This document shows positions 28,201 through 40,700 of a stretch of 62,103 bases of DNA, piece after piece. This stretch comes from a virus: the IMG/VR virus record IMGVR_UViG_3300034104_002314, positions 1 to 62,103 of that record, one strand, 5' to 3'. Position 1 is the stretch's first letter; each line of letters opens with the position of its first letter. The notes beneath the pieces were generated by a model. The model was not told the origin of the DNA. It saw only the letters and a list, made by a program, of their open reading frames with translations, and made no database searches. The position numbers and the translations under genes were made by a program.

Positions 28201-31200
28201 CTGGAGACTTTGCAGATTTAGTTGAAAGACACTTTGAGTGGAAAAAACAACTATGGGAAAATAGAAAAGATTACTATAGGGATCAAGTTCAAGCTAGTAT
28301 GAATGCATTTGCAGATAATGCTTTGCTGAATCAGTTAGCTGATGAGAACTTTTATGTAAGCTTGGATGACTTTGCAAGATGGCAAGAGACTGGTCAAGTG
28401 CCTGATGAATTTTTTAATGATCAGAAAAATATAGTTGTAAGAGAAGGTACATCAGAGTATGATAGATTTTCTGCAATATTTGATGCAGCATACCTAGCAA
28501 GACAAGCTGGAGTACTAGATGAGAATCTTAACTATGATGAGGAACTTAAGAAAGAACTTGAAGAACTTGATGCACAAAAGAATGAAGAATTAAATGCTCT
28601 TCCTAAAACAGAAGTGATGACTGAACTTGATCCTGTTGAAGCTAGTAAGGGTTCTAAAGTTACCGCTAAAGATATAGAAGATCAAGTACAAAACACTGAG
28701 TATATAGATATCACATTCAAAACAAAAGAAGGTAAAGATGAGATCACTCTATATAGAACAGAAGATGGTGATTTTATTAATGAGGTTACAGGTGATGTTG
28801 TTGATCTTGTTGCAATGAAGTTAGATATTCTTGAGAATAAAAGATATAGAAATGATCTCCAACCAGATCCAACACAAGCTCAAGAAATTGAGAATGTTTA
28901 CAAGAATAAAAAGGCTGATATTATAAACAAGTATGCTGAGAAAAAGGCTGTACAAGCTGAGGAAGAAGAAACATCTGTTGAAAAACCTGAGGCTAAAAAA
29001 GCTGAACCAGTTACTTATAGTGCTACTGATGATTTTAGTAGTTTAGATAAAACTTTACAAGATCAATTACAAGAAGCTTTTGTTAAAAATGTTCCAGAGG
29101 CAGAAGAGTTTGATGATGAACAGTTCTTTAATGAGCTCAGAGCATTTACTAGAACTAGTGGTATTGCTAGAAGAATAATTGATGAATACAATAAAAAATC
29201 TAAACTTACTGCAGCTACTGAAGTAACAGGAGTTCCAGAAAAACTAGTAATAAAGTTATCTGGTAAAGAAGTAGATCTTACTGATCAACCGGAGTCTGTA
29301 ATTAAAAAGAACAGACAGTTACTTATGATGCAGATTAATAATATGCAGAATAAGGATAAGAGAACACCTGATGAAAACTTGATGCTAGCAGAAGCTAAGG
29401 CTGATAAAGCTAAGATAGATAGATATCTTAAATCAAGAACTACTCAAGAGATATCAGAAAAAATGCAAGAGACAATCAATAGATTACAACTTGTATTTGA
29501 TGCTCAGTCTAAGTTGGAAAAAATCAATGAGGCATATTATGTAGATAATCAGTTAATGAAAAGAGTTACCCGGGCAATTGAAGAGCTTGGTGTAACTGAG
29601 TATTCTTATTCTGATGAAACCAAAGTATTAGCTTCTGTAAATCAGACACTTGTAAAAGGTAAATCTGTAGAAGATTTTATTGCAGATCTAAGAACTAAAA
29701 AACCTAGTGGCTTTAGTGAGTATACTTACAATGAACTAGCTAAAGAACTTAAAGCATTTCTTAATGAAACTTCTGTTAGTAATGAAGCTAGTATAAAAGC
29801 TAAGAAAGCTGATATAGAAAAAGAAAGAGAAGAAAAAGTAAATGAGTTTCTTAGAAATATAAAAAATAATAGAGGAGAAAAAAGATTTGATGATCCTAAT
29901 CTTCAAGATGAGTTAGAAATTAAACAACATTCTAGAAATGTAGCTAAAGCTTTAGCTGACGGACAAACTATTACTTTTGAGTTTCTTAAAGCTAATTTAG
30001 GAGCAAAATTTACTACAAATAGTTCTAATGTAGTAACAGTTACTACAAATAGAGGTACGGGTAATATTGAGCTATCAGAAGAAGGTACCGTTAGATATAT
30101 TGCTATAGATAAAAATAACAATATTACTTATGACTTTGAGGATAGAGGAAAAGAAATAAATCTTAAACAAGCTAGAGCAATAAGTAAAGCAGAAGCAGAT
30201 TATCAAAAAGAATTAAAAAATATCAATGCTAAATATGATGCAGAACTAGCTGCTTTAGAACAACCTGTTGAAGCTAAAATTAATATTCCAAAAGATCAGG
30301 AATTACTTCAACTTAATCTAGATGCACTAAGAGAAGATCTTAAAGTAGAACAAGGTGAGTTTGGTAATCCTGAAAGAGCTCAACAAATAAAAGATCAAAT
30401 TGCTAAGCTTGAAAAACAAATTGTAAAACCATCAGGAAAATCTGCAGAGGATATTAGAAATGAAGTTATGGCAATTGTCAAGGAGAAAACATATGAAGCT
30501 TCTAGGATTGCTGGTAACTATGTGGATAACCAAATCAAAAACATATTTGACCCTAAGATAGGTAAAGCTGTGTTTGATGAGAATAGTATTACTAGGATTG
30601 CGTTTAATAACTTATTTGGTCCAGAAGGTATTGTTACAGATCTTAAAGCCAAGTTTGACAGAAATGAGATTGCAGTATACACTAAAGATATCAGAGTCTT
30701 TGACAAGGATGCAGGTATAGCTGGTGAGATAGATATCATCATAGTAGATAGAGATGGTAATGTGAAGATAGTTGATGTTAAAACAGGTGAGGCTAGTAAA
30801 TGGAATAACTTCCAAGACAAGAAAAAGTTTGGATACCAGAAACAAAAAGACTACATCCTACAGCAAACATCCTATGCTAACTTGTTATTCAACATGACAG
30901 GTCTTAATGCTTCCATAGGTATATTCCCAATTGAAATAACTAAAGATGATGAGACAGGTAAAGTATTAACTGCACAGTCTCCAAAAGTTTCTTCAGGTTT
31001 ACTTCCAGGTGCATATGAAATTCCATTAGATAAGTCTTTATACCAAGCAGAAATTGACTCTATTATACCTAGAAAAGGTGTGGCCGTTGATTCTAAAGAA
31101 TCTGCAGAGGCTGCTAATCTTGAAAGTATTCCAAGACAAGATGGTGATGATGCTCCTTCACCAGCAGTTAAAGCTCAAGAGACTCTTGAAGAAAAACCTA

Positions 31201-31796
31201 TTGGTGTTGGAAAAGGTAATGCTGATCTGGCTGCACAACTTGCAATGAAGATCAGACTTGCTAAATCTAAAGATTCTATTAAAGCAGCACAAGCTAGCTT
31301 AAATAAAGCTGTTAACAAACTTAGTGCGGCAGAAGTTGTTGAATTATCTAATCAGTTGCAGGAAAAACTTGATTCATTATCTGAAGGAATTTTACAATTA
31401 AATAAAGAAAATCTTAAAGAAAATGACAAACTTATTGTAAAAAACCCTATATTTATAAAAGGGGCTAAGTGGGCTATTTTTGGAAACACTCTAGTCATAA
31501 CTGATGTAAGTGACACAGGAGTTACTGTAAGAAAAGCTAGAGGTAAAAAGACAGAAACCCTTACATTTGCACAAGTAAATGCATTAACAACTTTAAAAGA
31601 TAGTCTTGAAGACATGAAACCTACAACAGAAAAACCTTTAACTAAAAAAGAACAAGATATAGTTGCTAAGTCTAAAGCAAACATTGATGACTTTGTAAAA
31701 GACTTTAATAGATTAGATGCTATTGAAGCTGAGGCAGACTCAATGAGTATTGAAGACTTAGAAGAAAGATTATTTAACCAAAATATTTGTGAGTAA
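25260..31796 (+). CDS. Giant virion protein with PD-(D/E)XK nuclease domain, 2178 aa
   Basis: Residues ~1735-1915 form a RecB/Cas4-like PD-(D/E)XK domain: GIAGEIDIIIVDRDG with Asp1825, then VKIVDVKTGEASKW with Asp1839 and Lys1841, then a helix with QKDYILQQTSYANLL. The expected order, acidic residue, D-x-K, then Q-x-x-x-Y, is present, so the domain is probably active. Upstream are a Pro/Gly-rich N-terminus, a small-residue hydrophobic stretch near 240-275 (ILEELAAAAFTGITGGVGGG), and very long charged helices (~450-1700, Lys/Glu-rich). The stop overlaps the polymerase start as TAATG, so translation is coupled. The protein is likely packaged and delivered with the polymerase. The substrate, host DNA or phage DNA ends, is unknown. 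Confidence 0.65.
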   Translation: MAEQDIPFNPLDPLGPEYGRGDLPTLDTQGISPFEGDRIEQPKINFPKDESPKYFPILPSTGGTIPQKQVIKKTIGQPPGPAGPPRGTSSRDILMSLSARSKANMSSNQSKGTYGGTYNYNAGASGNAYYNRYHAYGQEKFDRIGFSPLQDNEAVFNGQTSKWDDFSRMMTHSFMPLFGNAFVSGPKSMVKMLQGDFTSVDAEGAKLYEEAAAIGQSTKGGLFGFFNNTAMSSAYTAGIISEVILEELAAAAFTGITGGVGGGALVATTAKNASRIPGIFKTLRGFDKAVDGTKAIRATMDTLNDINNTRSYWNKFKSAVNTPLGKFINPLDNTVDAIESIVRNEDNLTGLARTLYGVNKTAGGLYRDVRGLNMALSEARLEGGFVQNEVYDKLYSDFYQDNQRRPTNEEQRLLYKQAKEAGVEALGWNAAIIHASNKIMFPNILGPRGGINSFIKAKTRDILDLKAGKIIFENAGKKAAKEAVKGMKGSFRYVENSLMNSIKGIAKDPVKAIPKVLGYAKANFSEGIQENLQEVISETTKNYYVDSFKDPSLANYNYARSLFNTSLRGQFSAKGFETFASGFVMGMFGAPLNHVVPLLSYGKARLFNNEKYQEYVSAKQKVGTQMVNHLNELGADPSEFFNSKITNLAVQNKAGHIIKNGNTKEVNDAKSESFINQLTTAFETNTLDFFKDHLSSFKQYTPEEFEEALGLEKGTGAEYQARIDDILKHADNMQTTYKNLNQKYPDQINLDDYKKGSDDYNRAAIYKSALAEGKRNAVFFKHTYDDTMSRMYDISNTLLAEKPLKNMSASEMQAIFEPSRMKSEMEMMRYEIETLRQSGKAEDSAKADKIEGKIGAMENFLKALNYRSKHYAADPSKIKSDFIDTLTDEQKEQINEEELDALLDRELEAQNMVRRSDESDLKVDNLFERAYKDYLKAVAGVTDDTYFDEAADSAFEKILDYYNLEKESRDMAKYVNLLNNPGDFADLVERHFEWKKQLWENRKDYYRDQVQASMNAFADNALLNQLADENFYVSLDDFARWQETGQVPDEFFNDQKNIVVREGTSEYDRFSAIFDAAYLARQAGVLDENLNYDEELKKELEELDAQKNEELNALPKTEVMTELDPVEASKGSKVTAKDIEDQVQNTEYIDITFKTKEGKDEITLYRTEDGDFINEVTGDVVDLVAMKLDILENKRYRNDLQPDPTQAQEIENVYKNKKADIINKYAEKKAVQAEEEETSVEKPEAKKAEPVTYSATDDFSSLDKTLQDQLQEAFVKNVPEAEEFDDEQFFNELRAFTRTSGIARRIIDEYNKKSKLTAATEVTGVPEKLVIKLSGKEVDLTDQPESVIKKNRQLLMMQINNMQNKDKRTPDENLMLAEAKADKAKIDRYLKSRTTQEISEKMQETINRLQLVFDAQSKLEKINEAYYVDNQLMKRVTRAIEELGVTEYSYSDETKVLASVNQTLVKGKSVEDFIADLRTKKPSGFSEYTYNELAKELKAFLNETSVSNEASIKAKKADIEKEREEKVNEFLRNIKNNRGEKRFDDPNLQDELEIKQHSRNVAKALADGQTITFEFLKANLGAKFTTNSSNVVTVTTNRGTGNIELSEEGTVRYIAIDKNNNITYDFEDRGKEINLKQARAISKAEADYQKELKNINAKYDAELAALEQPVEAKINIPKDQELLQLNLDALREDLKVEQGEFGNPERAQQIKDQIAKLEKQIVKPSGKSAEDIRNEVMAIVKEKTYEASRIAGNYVDNQIKNIFDPKIGKAVFDENSITRIAFNNLFGPEGIVTDLKAKFDRNEIAVYTKDIRVFDKDAGIAGEIDIIIVDRDGNVKIVDVKTGEASKWNNFQDKKKFGYQKQKDYILQQTSYANLLFNMTGLNASIGIFPIEITKDDETGKVLTAQSPKVSSGLLPGAYEIPLDKSLYQAEIDSIIPRKGVAVDSKESAEAANLESIPRQDGDDAPSPAVKAQETLEEKPIGVGKGNADLAAQLAMKIRLAKSKDSIKAAQASLNKAVNKLSAAEVVELSNQLQEKLDSLSEGILQLNKENLKENDKLIVKNPIFIKGAKWAIFGNTLVITDVSDTGVTVRKARGKKTETLTFAQVNALTTLKDSLEDMKPTTEKPLTKKEQDIVAKSKANIDDFVKDFNRLDAIEAEADSMSIEDLEERLFNQNICE

Positions 31797-34700
31797 TGGC
31801 TATTACATGTACACTGGGAAACCAGCAGTTGGAGGTATTATATGCTGTAGTTTATAAAAACATGCAAAATGTTCCAGAGGGAACACCATTTGATGTTAGA
31901 ACTTTAATGTCTAGACTATATGAGCAACTTAAAGAAAGACAGGGTGAAGGTCCTGCTGTTGAGTATGTTCAAGCAATCCCATATCTTGCTGGTATATTAA
32001 GTTATAGACTAGATGATGTTGAGATAAGTCCAGAGACTGATCTTAGAAATCTAGCTAGAACCTTGATGAACCCAGAGACAGGCTATGCAGAAACTCTTAA
32101 ACTTGTTGGTGGAGGTCTAACACCAGAACAACTTAGTATTATAGCTGAGGCAGAAGAAGAGGTTAGTGAAGATGAAGAACCTGCACCGGTTAAACCAAGA
32201 CCAGAGTTTAAAGATACTAATGACTATAAAGCAGATGATGCTTTTACTTCTACATTTGAAGAGTATCTTACAGTAAACCCTAATGAAAAACCTGAAAGCT
32301 TTGCAGAACAAATAGATCCAGATAAATCATATATCTATGCTACTCTTAGAAAGATAAATGATGAAATGAAAAGAGATCTAGATAGAGATCTTAATACTGA
32401 TTTTGTTTTCCAGGGTAAAACTTTGAAACTAAAAACAATATTATTATCTAAGCTTTCAGTAAATGATAGAACTGAATATAGTAACAACTTTGTTAAAAGA
32501 GCTAATAGTATTCAAAATCCGGATCCTAAAGTAAAAAAACCAAATGAGATTGTTGCTTTAGTAGTTACTGATGAGAAAGGAAACTATATTTACTTTGATA
32601 ATAATGGTAATGTATCCACTAAAGAAAAAGGTGGTAGAGTAGTTTACCAAATGATGCGTGATGCTAGAAAAGAAGGTAACAAATATAGAGTTACTGATAT
32701 CTATGGTAGAACAGATCAAATTCAAACTCCTGAACAGATTGCTGAGAACATGATGAACTTCATGGGTTATAAAGACAAAGCTGCATTTGAAGAGGGTGAA
32801 AAAATTTCATTTACAGACTTTGTAAAAGATCTTGCTGAAGAACAACAAAAACAATTCAAAGCTCTATATGAGTTAAGAAACTCTATTGTAGAAGGAGGTA
32901 AATCAAAGTTACTTAGATTAAGTAGTATCTCAAGTGGTGTTAGAATCAAAACAGATCCTAACCAAAAAGTAACCTTGCAAAACCTTGCTGGACAATTTCC
33001 TATGAATAGTAATGAGATATTAAGCAGTATGCTTGTACTCAATACTCCGTCAAAAGGATTTGAAGCTGGTGCTGCAGTAGTTAACATTGAAGGTGAAACT
33101 TATAAGGTAGATAGATCAGATATAACAGAAGACTTGGCAAGAAAGATAGCTAAAGCTCTTACGTCTAGCTTATCTGATGAAGATAAAAATAAATACTATT
33201 CTCAGTTCTTTATAGACAAAGGTTTCTTTGGTACTAAAAGACACTATGCGGCATTTAAAAAAGGGCAGTTCTTGTTTACATATGACACATATACTGAACA
33301 AGAAATGAAATTAGATAAAGCCAAAGCTCAGTCTAATCAAAGAAATGCAATTGATCTAAAATCACCTACAGCTGAAGAAGATATCTATAAAATACTTATG
33401 TCAGGTAAATCTAGTACTAGTGGTACAAGGTTTCCGGCCAAGATCAGATATGATGATACAGCACTAGATCAAGAAGTATATCTTGACTTTCAAGATGGCA
33501 AACTGGTGCCTGCTAACTACTTAGATTTTTTAACTACTCTTCCTGCTCAGATATTTATAAATGGTGCTAAGGTTGTACCTTTTTATAACTCATATATGAG
33601 ATTTAGAGTTCCAACAGAACTTAGTGAAAAGATTGATACTGCTGCTGAAAAAGTTAAAGAGAATGCTGAAAAGAAATCCGCTATAAGAACTAACAAAGAT
33701 GCTCTTGCTGATGCTATCAAAGCTTCATCTACAAAAAGCATAATTACCACAACTATGGGTATGACTGCTTCAGGTATTACACCTGACGGAAAACCTTATG
33801 CTAATTTTAAAATTGCTAATCCTATCAAAGAAGGTCAAGCTGTTAAGATATATCTAGAGCAGAAACAGGAGTCTGAGAACTTTAAATTTCCAAAGCATGG
33901 GCAGAAAGTTCTTCTTGAAGTTGCTACTATAACTGTAGATAATAAAGTTATACCAGATGTAGTACAAGTATTTGATTATACAGGAGATAAGAAGGGTGTA
34001 TTACTTGGGCAAGCAGCTGAGACTGACTATGCAAATGATGAGGCTGAAAGAGATTACACTGCAGAACCAGGAGATATAGTTGAAGAAAAAGTAGAACCAA
34101 AAACTTCAGTTGAGGAACAAATTAATAAAGTAATAAACAACCCTAATGTTTCTCAACCTTCAGATAAAGGTAGCGGTATTAGTGGTTTATTTAGTCTTGA
34201 TAGAAAGACTGCTTTACCACAAGGTGTTACAGCTAAAAAAATAGATGATGATAAAAAATGGTGGAGTAAATCCCCACTAAATAAATTTATTGAGTTAGAT
34301 CACTTAGCAAACATAGTAAACTCTGATGCCTATGCTAGATTTATAGTTGACGGTAATACTCTTGCTAATGGAGGCAAACTAGCTAGGATAGAATTATACA
34401 AGTCAGGTTCATTTGCTGATGTATATCATGAAGCATGGCATGGATTCTCTCAGTTATATTTAACCAGAGATGAAAAGATTAAGCTCTATAATGAAGTTAT
34501 TGCTAATGATCCTAAGTTAAAGAATGCTTCCTTCTTTGAGATAGAAGAGAAACTTGCAGAAGACTTTAGAACATATGCACTAAACCAAAAAACTAAGAAA
34601 GGGTCTCCAGTTAGAAATACACTATTTAGAAAAATCTGGAACTTCCTTAAAGAACTATTTGGCATACCTGGAGTACAAGATATGTCTCCTAACCTAGTAG

Positions 34701-37700
34701 AACAGAATAATACAGTTACTGAACTGTTTAACAAGCTCTACATGGCTAGTGAGAACCCAAGTTTATTAAATAGCTATACTCCACTTGTAGATAATGTAAT
34801 GTTTGATATACTTAATAGAGGTATCAATAATGTCAATCAACCTAAGGAGGATTCATTAAACAAACAAGATGCAGTAGTAGTTTCTGAGTCTATAGATTCT
34901 GTCATATCAGAAGTAGTTGATGAGGTAAATAATGACCCATCCAATAACTATGGTAAATCTGCTACTCTAAAGCTCCTAACTAAATCTCAGAATAAAGTCC
35001 AGTTATATCAGCTTGTAAGACAAAGATTTCAAGAAAGACTTAAAAACATACAAGATAGTTTAACATATAAACCAGAAAAACCTTTTAATAGTTTCCAAGA
35101 TGTTGATGCATTAGAAAAAAATGCTGCAGCTATTATTAGAGACAAAGATGGTAATCATCAATATGTGTTCTTAAGATCTCAGATTGATGATTATAATAAC
35201 TTAGAGTTAGATACAAAAGCGGGAACCAGACAGAAGGGTGATTTATATAAAGAAACCATAGAGATAATCTCAGATTTCTATAAGCACAATGCTGTTAATA
35301 ATGCTAACAATGAACCAGCTGATATATTAGTAGTTACTGACATTGAAGAAGCTAGGAACCAATATGATAACTATGTCAAAGGTAAAGATGAAACTATTAC
35401 TGAGTTTGTTGAAAATGAAGATGTAGTAAATACATTACCAGAAGTAACTTATGAGCAAAGTCAGGAACTAGATAATGTAAGGATTCTGCAGACTGCTTTA
35501 AACAACTGGGGTGATCCAACTAGCGGTGTTGTAAAATATCATATTGAGAACAGCAGATTTGATCTTATCAGACAAAAGATTACTGATATAGATTCTGAAA
35601 AAGATGCAACTGGTGATGCAACAGCTAGTGAAAAGTTTGAGAAAAAAGCCGGTGAAATGTCTCTATTAGAGATGGCTGACCAAGAGATAGTTTATATCCT
35701 AAAGAGTTTGTTTAAACAAACTAAGAAAGGTACTAAGTTTGTAACTACTACTAATAAATTAGGCTTCAAAGACCTAGGTAACTTTAGCCAAAACTGGAAG
35801 AATACCGTAAGAACTTTGAATGGTATTACTGATCCAAAGCAAATGTATACTGCAATTGTTGAGGCATCTAAAATATATCCTGAGTTTGAACAGTTATTAA
35901 ATAAGATACCTGACCCATCATTACCTACTACACCTGCAGAGAATGATATTATTACTTCTATGTGGCAAACATTCCAGAAACCTGCAGCTACATTGCTACA
36001 GTTAACCGGATTCAAACAAGATGATGGAAGTATCATAACTGAACTTACAAATGCTGCAGTAGATGTAGCAAATACTATTAGAGAATTTGGTAACAGATTT
36101 AAAGCTGATACTAGAGATGCATACATAGAAAGAATAGATAATCAATCTATGTTAAATGTAACAGCATTGATAAGAAACTTTTCAGATTCTAATGGTAATT
36201 TAGACCCAGATAAAGCTTTTAAGTTTTTAAATGCAATGGGCTTTTATCTTGATGACCTGAAGGTTATAAAGGATGAGCTTAATAGCATACAAGGTGTAAA
36301 AAAATATGGTGTTGATTATATATTCAATACAATAAAAGCTATAAGTTATAGTGAGAATGCTCAAACTGTAAGTAAGGCAGCTGCTGATGTTATCTCTGAG
36401 TTTAAGAAAGATCCTTTAGCTACATTGGTAAAAGGTATTCAGCCTCAAATTATTGGGTCAACATCTAGTTTTGTATATACTAAAGGTTCTAAACAGAAAA
36501 ACTTTGTTGAGAAGATAGCTGGATTACAAGTTAAGTATGGTGTTGATGCTTCTAACTTTACAGCACTTAACCCAGAAAGAAACTTAGTAAACAAACATAT
36601 AGAGCACAGCAGTGCTAGTATGATTATTAATGGTTTTAATCAAGCTACCAAGCTTGAAGACTTCTGGAAAAAAGATGAGTTAAAATATATGAGCTCATTC
36701 AATCCTGCAGTAAATCCTTTTGTTGAAGACTTACAAATTACTAAATCCTTATTTGATTTAAGTAAGCCTGAGAAAGCAAGAAGAACAAGCAGATCTCTTG
36801 ACTTAATACTTGACATGGGTACTCAAATTGCTGAGTTCACTGTTGAAGATGAAGATGGTAATAAAATTACTAAGTCTATTGGTACTAATACTACTGCATT
36901 AGATCAGTATAGTAAATTCCTACAAGAGTTTCATACGTTCTTTAAAGGAGGTTTGCAAGAGTTCCTAAGAGCTGGATCTAAGTCTACTTCTATGGCTTTG
37001 AGAATAGAGGGTGGTATTATGTCTGAGATTGGTGACAGAAAAGATCCAAGATACTATGTTGATTTAGATAAGTTTCTACCAGAAGGTAATGGTGAATCAT
37101 TTGCATTTGACAATATTATTCTACCTTATATATCTGCAGAGACTGAAAGAATCAACAGATTTAAGAACTCTTCTATAGCCAAAAACTATACTGGGTATAA
37201 CAGGGAGTTTAAGAATGGTAAAATGTATGGAGAGTCATATGTATATTTTGATTCCATACTTGATAAAGATTTACAAGATGATATTTTAGCTGTGGTTAAT
37301 AAACCTGGTATGAAGTTAAAGGACTATGTTAAAAATGATCCTAAACTTTATGACAGAATAAAACAAAGAGTAAATAAATACTTCAATAATGGTGCGGAAG
37401 AAGTTTATCAATACTTACAGAAAGCTAAGTATATAGATAAAACTGTCATAGATAGATTAAATATACCTACTGTATCTACAGCGGACAGAGAAAGAATACT
37501 TGCTAAAGCTTATATGTATAATGCATGGATTCATAACTTTGAAGTTTCTCAAGTTATCTTTGGAGATATTGCACAATTCAATCATAAGAAAGAGGAGTTT
37601 CATAAAAGAACTTCAGGAGCTATTTCCGGTGGTCCAAAAATTAGAACTGACAAAGCATTTAGAGATTTCATAAATGATGTCAACAGTAAAGAAACTGGAT

Positions 37701-40700
37701 TTACATGGGATAGAAATGCTTATGCTAAAACTCTAGGTAGTCCTGACTATATTAAGTTTACTTACAATGGTACTGTTAATACTGCTATTATGCAAGATGC
37801 AGATAGAGATAGTATTTATAAACCAATGATTGAAAAAGCTATCAGAGAGGATTATGAAAAAAGATATGCTGGTAAACCTAATGCTGCAGAGGAAGTAGAG
37901 AAAAGGGTTAAGATTGAAGCTGATAAGTACTTGAAAATGACTGAGGCTGATGGTCAAGGTTATATTACAATTGATGCATACCGTACACTTAAGAAGGGTA
38001 TGAATAAGTGGAGTGATCAGCAAGAAGCCCTTTATCAAAAAGTAGTATCTGGTCAAGAAATCACAGCAGCAGATGTTGTAAATTTTTTCCCAGTATTCAA
38101 GTTACAGAACTATGGTAACTTGGCAGGTACAGTGTTGCCAGTAACAGCAATGCATAAGTTTGCTCTTATGCCTTTAATACCATCTGTAATTAAAGGATCT
38201 GACTTAGAGACTCTACATCATGAAATGTTGAGAAACAATATTCAGTATGCAACATTTGCCAGTGGATCTAAAGTTGGTGGTGTTACTGCTGACGGGAAAC
38301 CAGATAACATTTTTGCTGACAAAGAGCAAAAGATTATAAAGGATAAGTTAACTCTTACTCCTAATACTGTATATGTAGAGTATCTTAAAGAATCAGCTAG
38401 TGTTCCAGATTATTCTAAAGGTAAAGTTGTATTCTCTACTCAGTTGAGAAAGCTATTACTTAATGGTTTGTACCAAGATGGTAAGATTATAAATACTGAG
38501 TATGAACCTGTTGCTAACAGATATAAGACCGCAGTAGATAACTATACTAATCTATTAAAGCTTGAGCTCCTTGATGAGATCAACTTTAAGAAAGTGGGTG
38601 ATACTTATAAAGGTAACATTGAAAACTTACTTAAATTAATCCAAAGAGAGCTAAGAAGAAAAGACATGCCTGAGCATTTAGTTGAGGCTATTGGTCTTAA
38701 TGAAGATGGTACCTTAAAGAATGACTTGTCAATACATCTTGATGCCCAGACAATTGAGAAGACCATAATGTCAATTGTAGAGAAAAGATTTGTTAAGCAA
38801 AAACTTTATGGTGAAGCACTAGTTCAAGTATCAAGCACACTTACTAGAGGTATGTGGTCTAGTGGTATTAAGTTTACTGAAGGTACTGAAGCTGAGAGAG
38901 AAAAATTACTAGGTAGTAATACTCTTCCTTTCTATGAGCCCGGAAAAGATGGTAATACAAATGCCATGAAAGTTTCCATTGGTCTTCAAGGTGAGTTCAA
39001 TAACTTACTTAATAAAGAATGGAAGGGTGAGAAGATAGGTACTATCCAAAGACTTAATGAACTTATCAAAGATGAAGAGTGGCTTAATACTGATGATAAC
39101 AGAAAGTCAATTACATTAAGTGCTGTTAGGATTCCAGTTCAGGGTCTTAACTCTATGGAGTTTATGGAAGTTTATCACTTCATGGATCCTAGTGCTGATA
39201 ACATGATCTTTGTTCCATCTGAACTTGTTGCTAAGTCTGGTGGTGACTTTGACGTTGATAAGTTAACTACATTCTTTCCACACATAGCTTCTGATGGTAC
39301 GTATGTTACTAGTAAAGAAAGCACTGGAGACTTTATCAATAAGATAAATACAGAAAGAGAAAAGACCAATAAAAGTTTTGCTGGTCAGATTAAAGCACAG
39401 AAGAAAGCTGCAGAGAATGAGTTACTTGAGTCAATTAAAGGGGTACTTGAGTTACCAGATAACTACGTAAACCTTGTGAGACCAAATGATACATATATCT
39501 TACAGGATATTTCTGAAGAACTTGAGAACATAGTAAGTGACTATAATAGATTTGTAGGTGGTGATAAAGATGCAAAACAAATTACTCCATCAATTACACT
39601 TCATCCACTATACAATGTACATAAGCATGGTGTAAACATGGAAGGTAAAGATGTACTTGGTATTGCAGCTAATGAAAATGCTATTAGTCCAGTCTTTGAT
39701 TCTGTTGGTGCGGCAATGCCTGCAAGTTATTATCAAACTCAATTTAGTAAAAAACTAGGAAGGGATATTGAACTTAAATCTGCTCCTAAGTTAGCAATGA
39801 GATTGTTTTTACCACATAATAAAACAGATGATGGTAGAATATCACTTTCAAAAATCTATGATGTTGAAGGGGTGAACAGTGTGGCTGAATTATTTTCACA
39901 AGCTATTAATGGTACTGTGGATGTTGAGAAAAATCCGTGGATATTCTTTATTCAAGGTAACATGGAAGTTGCTACAACACTGTTCTATTTATTTAAAGCA
40001 GGGGTTCCAGTAAGAGATGCTATCTTCTTTGTTTCCAATCCTTTAGTTAGAGATTATGTTAACAATCAGAAAAGGTTAAAAAGTGCTTATGGTGAGTTTA
40101 CTGGAGATGCTCCAAAAAGTCCAAACTTTGTTAAGTATAACTCAGCTGTTTTAACACTAAGTAATATCATACCTGATATGATTGAGAATGGTCTAAAAGA
40201 TTATAATGGTGAAATGTTTATTACCACTCAGTCAAGATATGAAAAACCTCAAGTACAAAGAATAACAACTGAAGTATTTAAAGAGGAACTAAGAAAAGGT
40301 AATATACCTGTAGATGATATAATGACTCTTGAAAAAGTTAAGGGCAGTCCACTCACAAAAATACTTTATACCAAACCTCAAATTACAGGAAAGACTTATT
40401 TTAAGACTGTAACTAACTATGTAAACAAACCAAATGTTCTTAAAAATGGAACATTTAGTTTAGCTGACATGGAGAAACTGGTAAAAGAACCTGGTCAAGA
40501 AAGCTCTAACTTAGCTGTGTCCATGTTCCTACATTTTCTGGAAATAGAAAAACAACTTAAGGGTCTTGGTGCTCTCAAGAGAAGTTCAAAACCGGATACT
40601 CAGACATTTAAAAGCCCACAAGAAATTTTATATAGAGATGTAAATATTGATCTTCTTACTGAAAATTCCAAAGTGGATAGTAATTTAATGACCTTATTAC

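Noticed and set aside
35692-36126. 144-codon minus-strand open frame
   Set aside because: Antisense to the polymerase gene, hydrophobic by composition only, with no neighbours in the same orientation.
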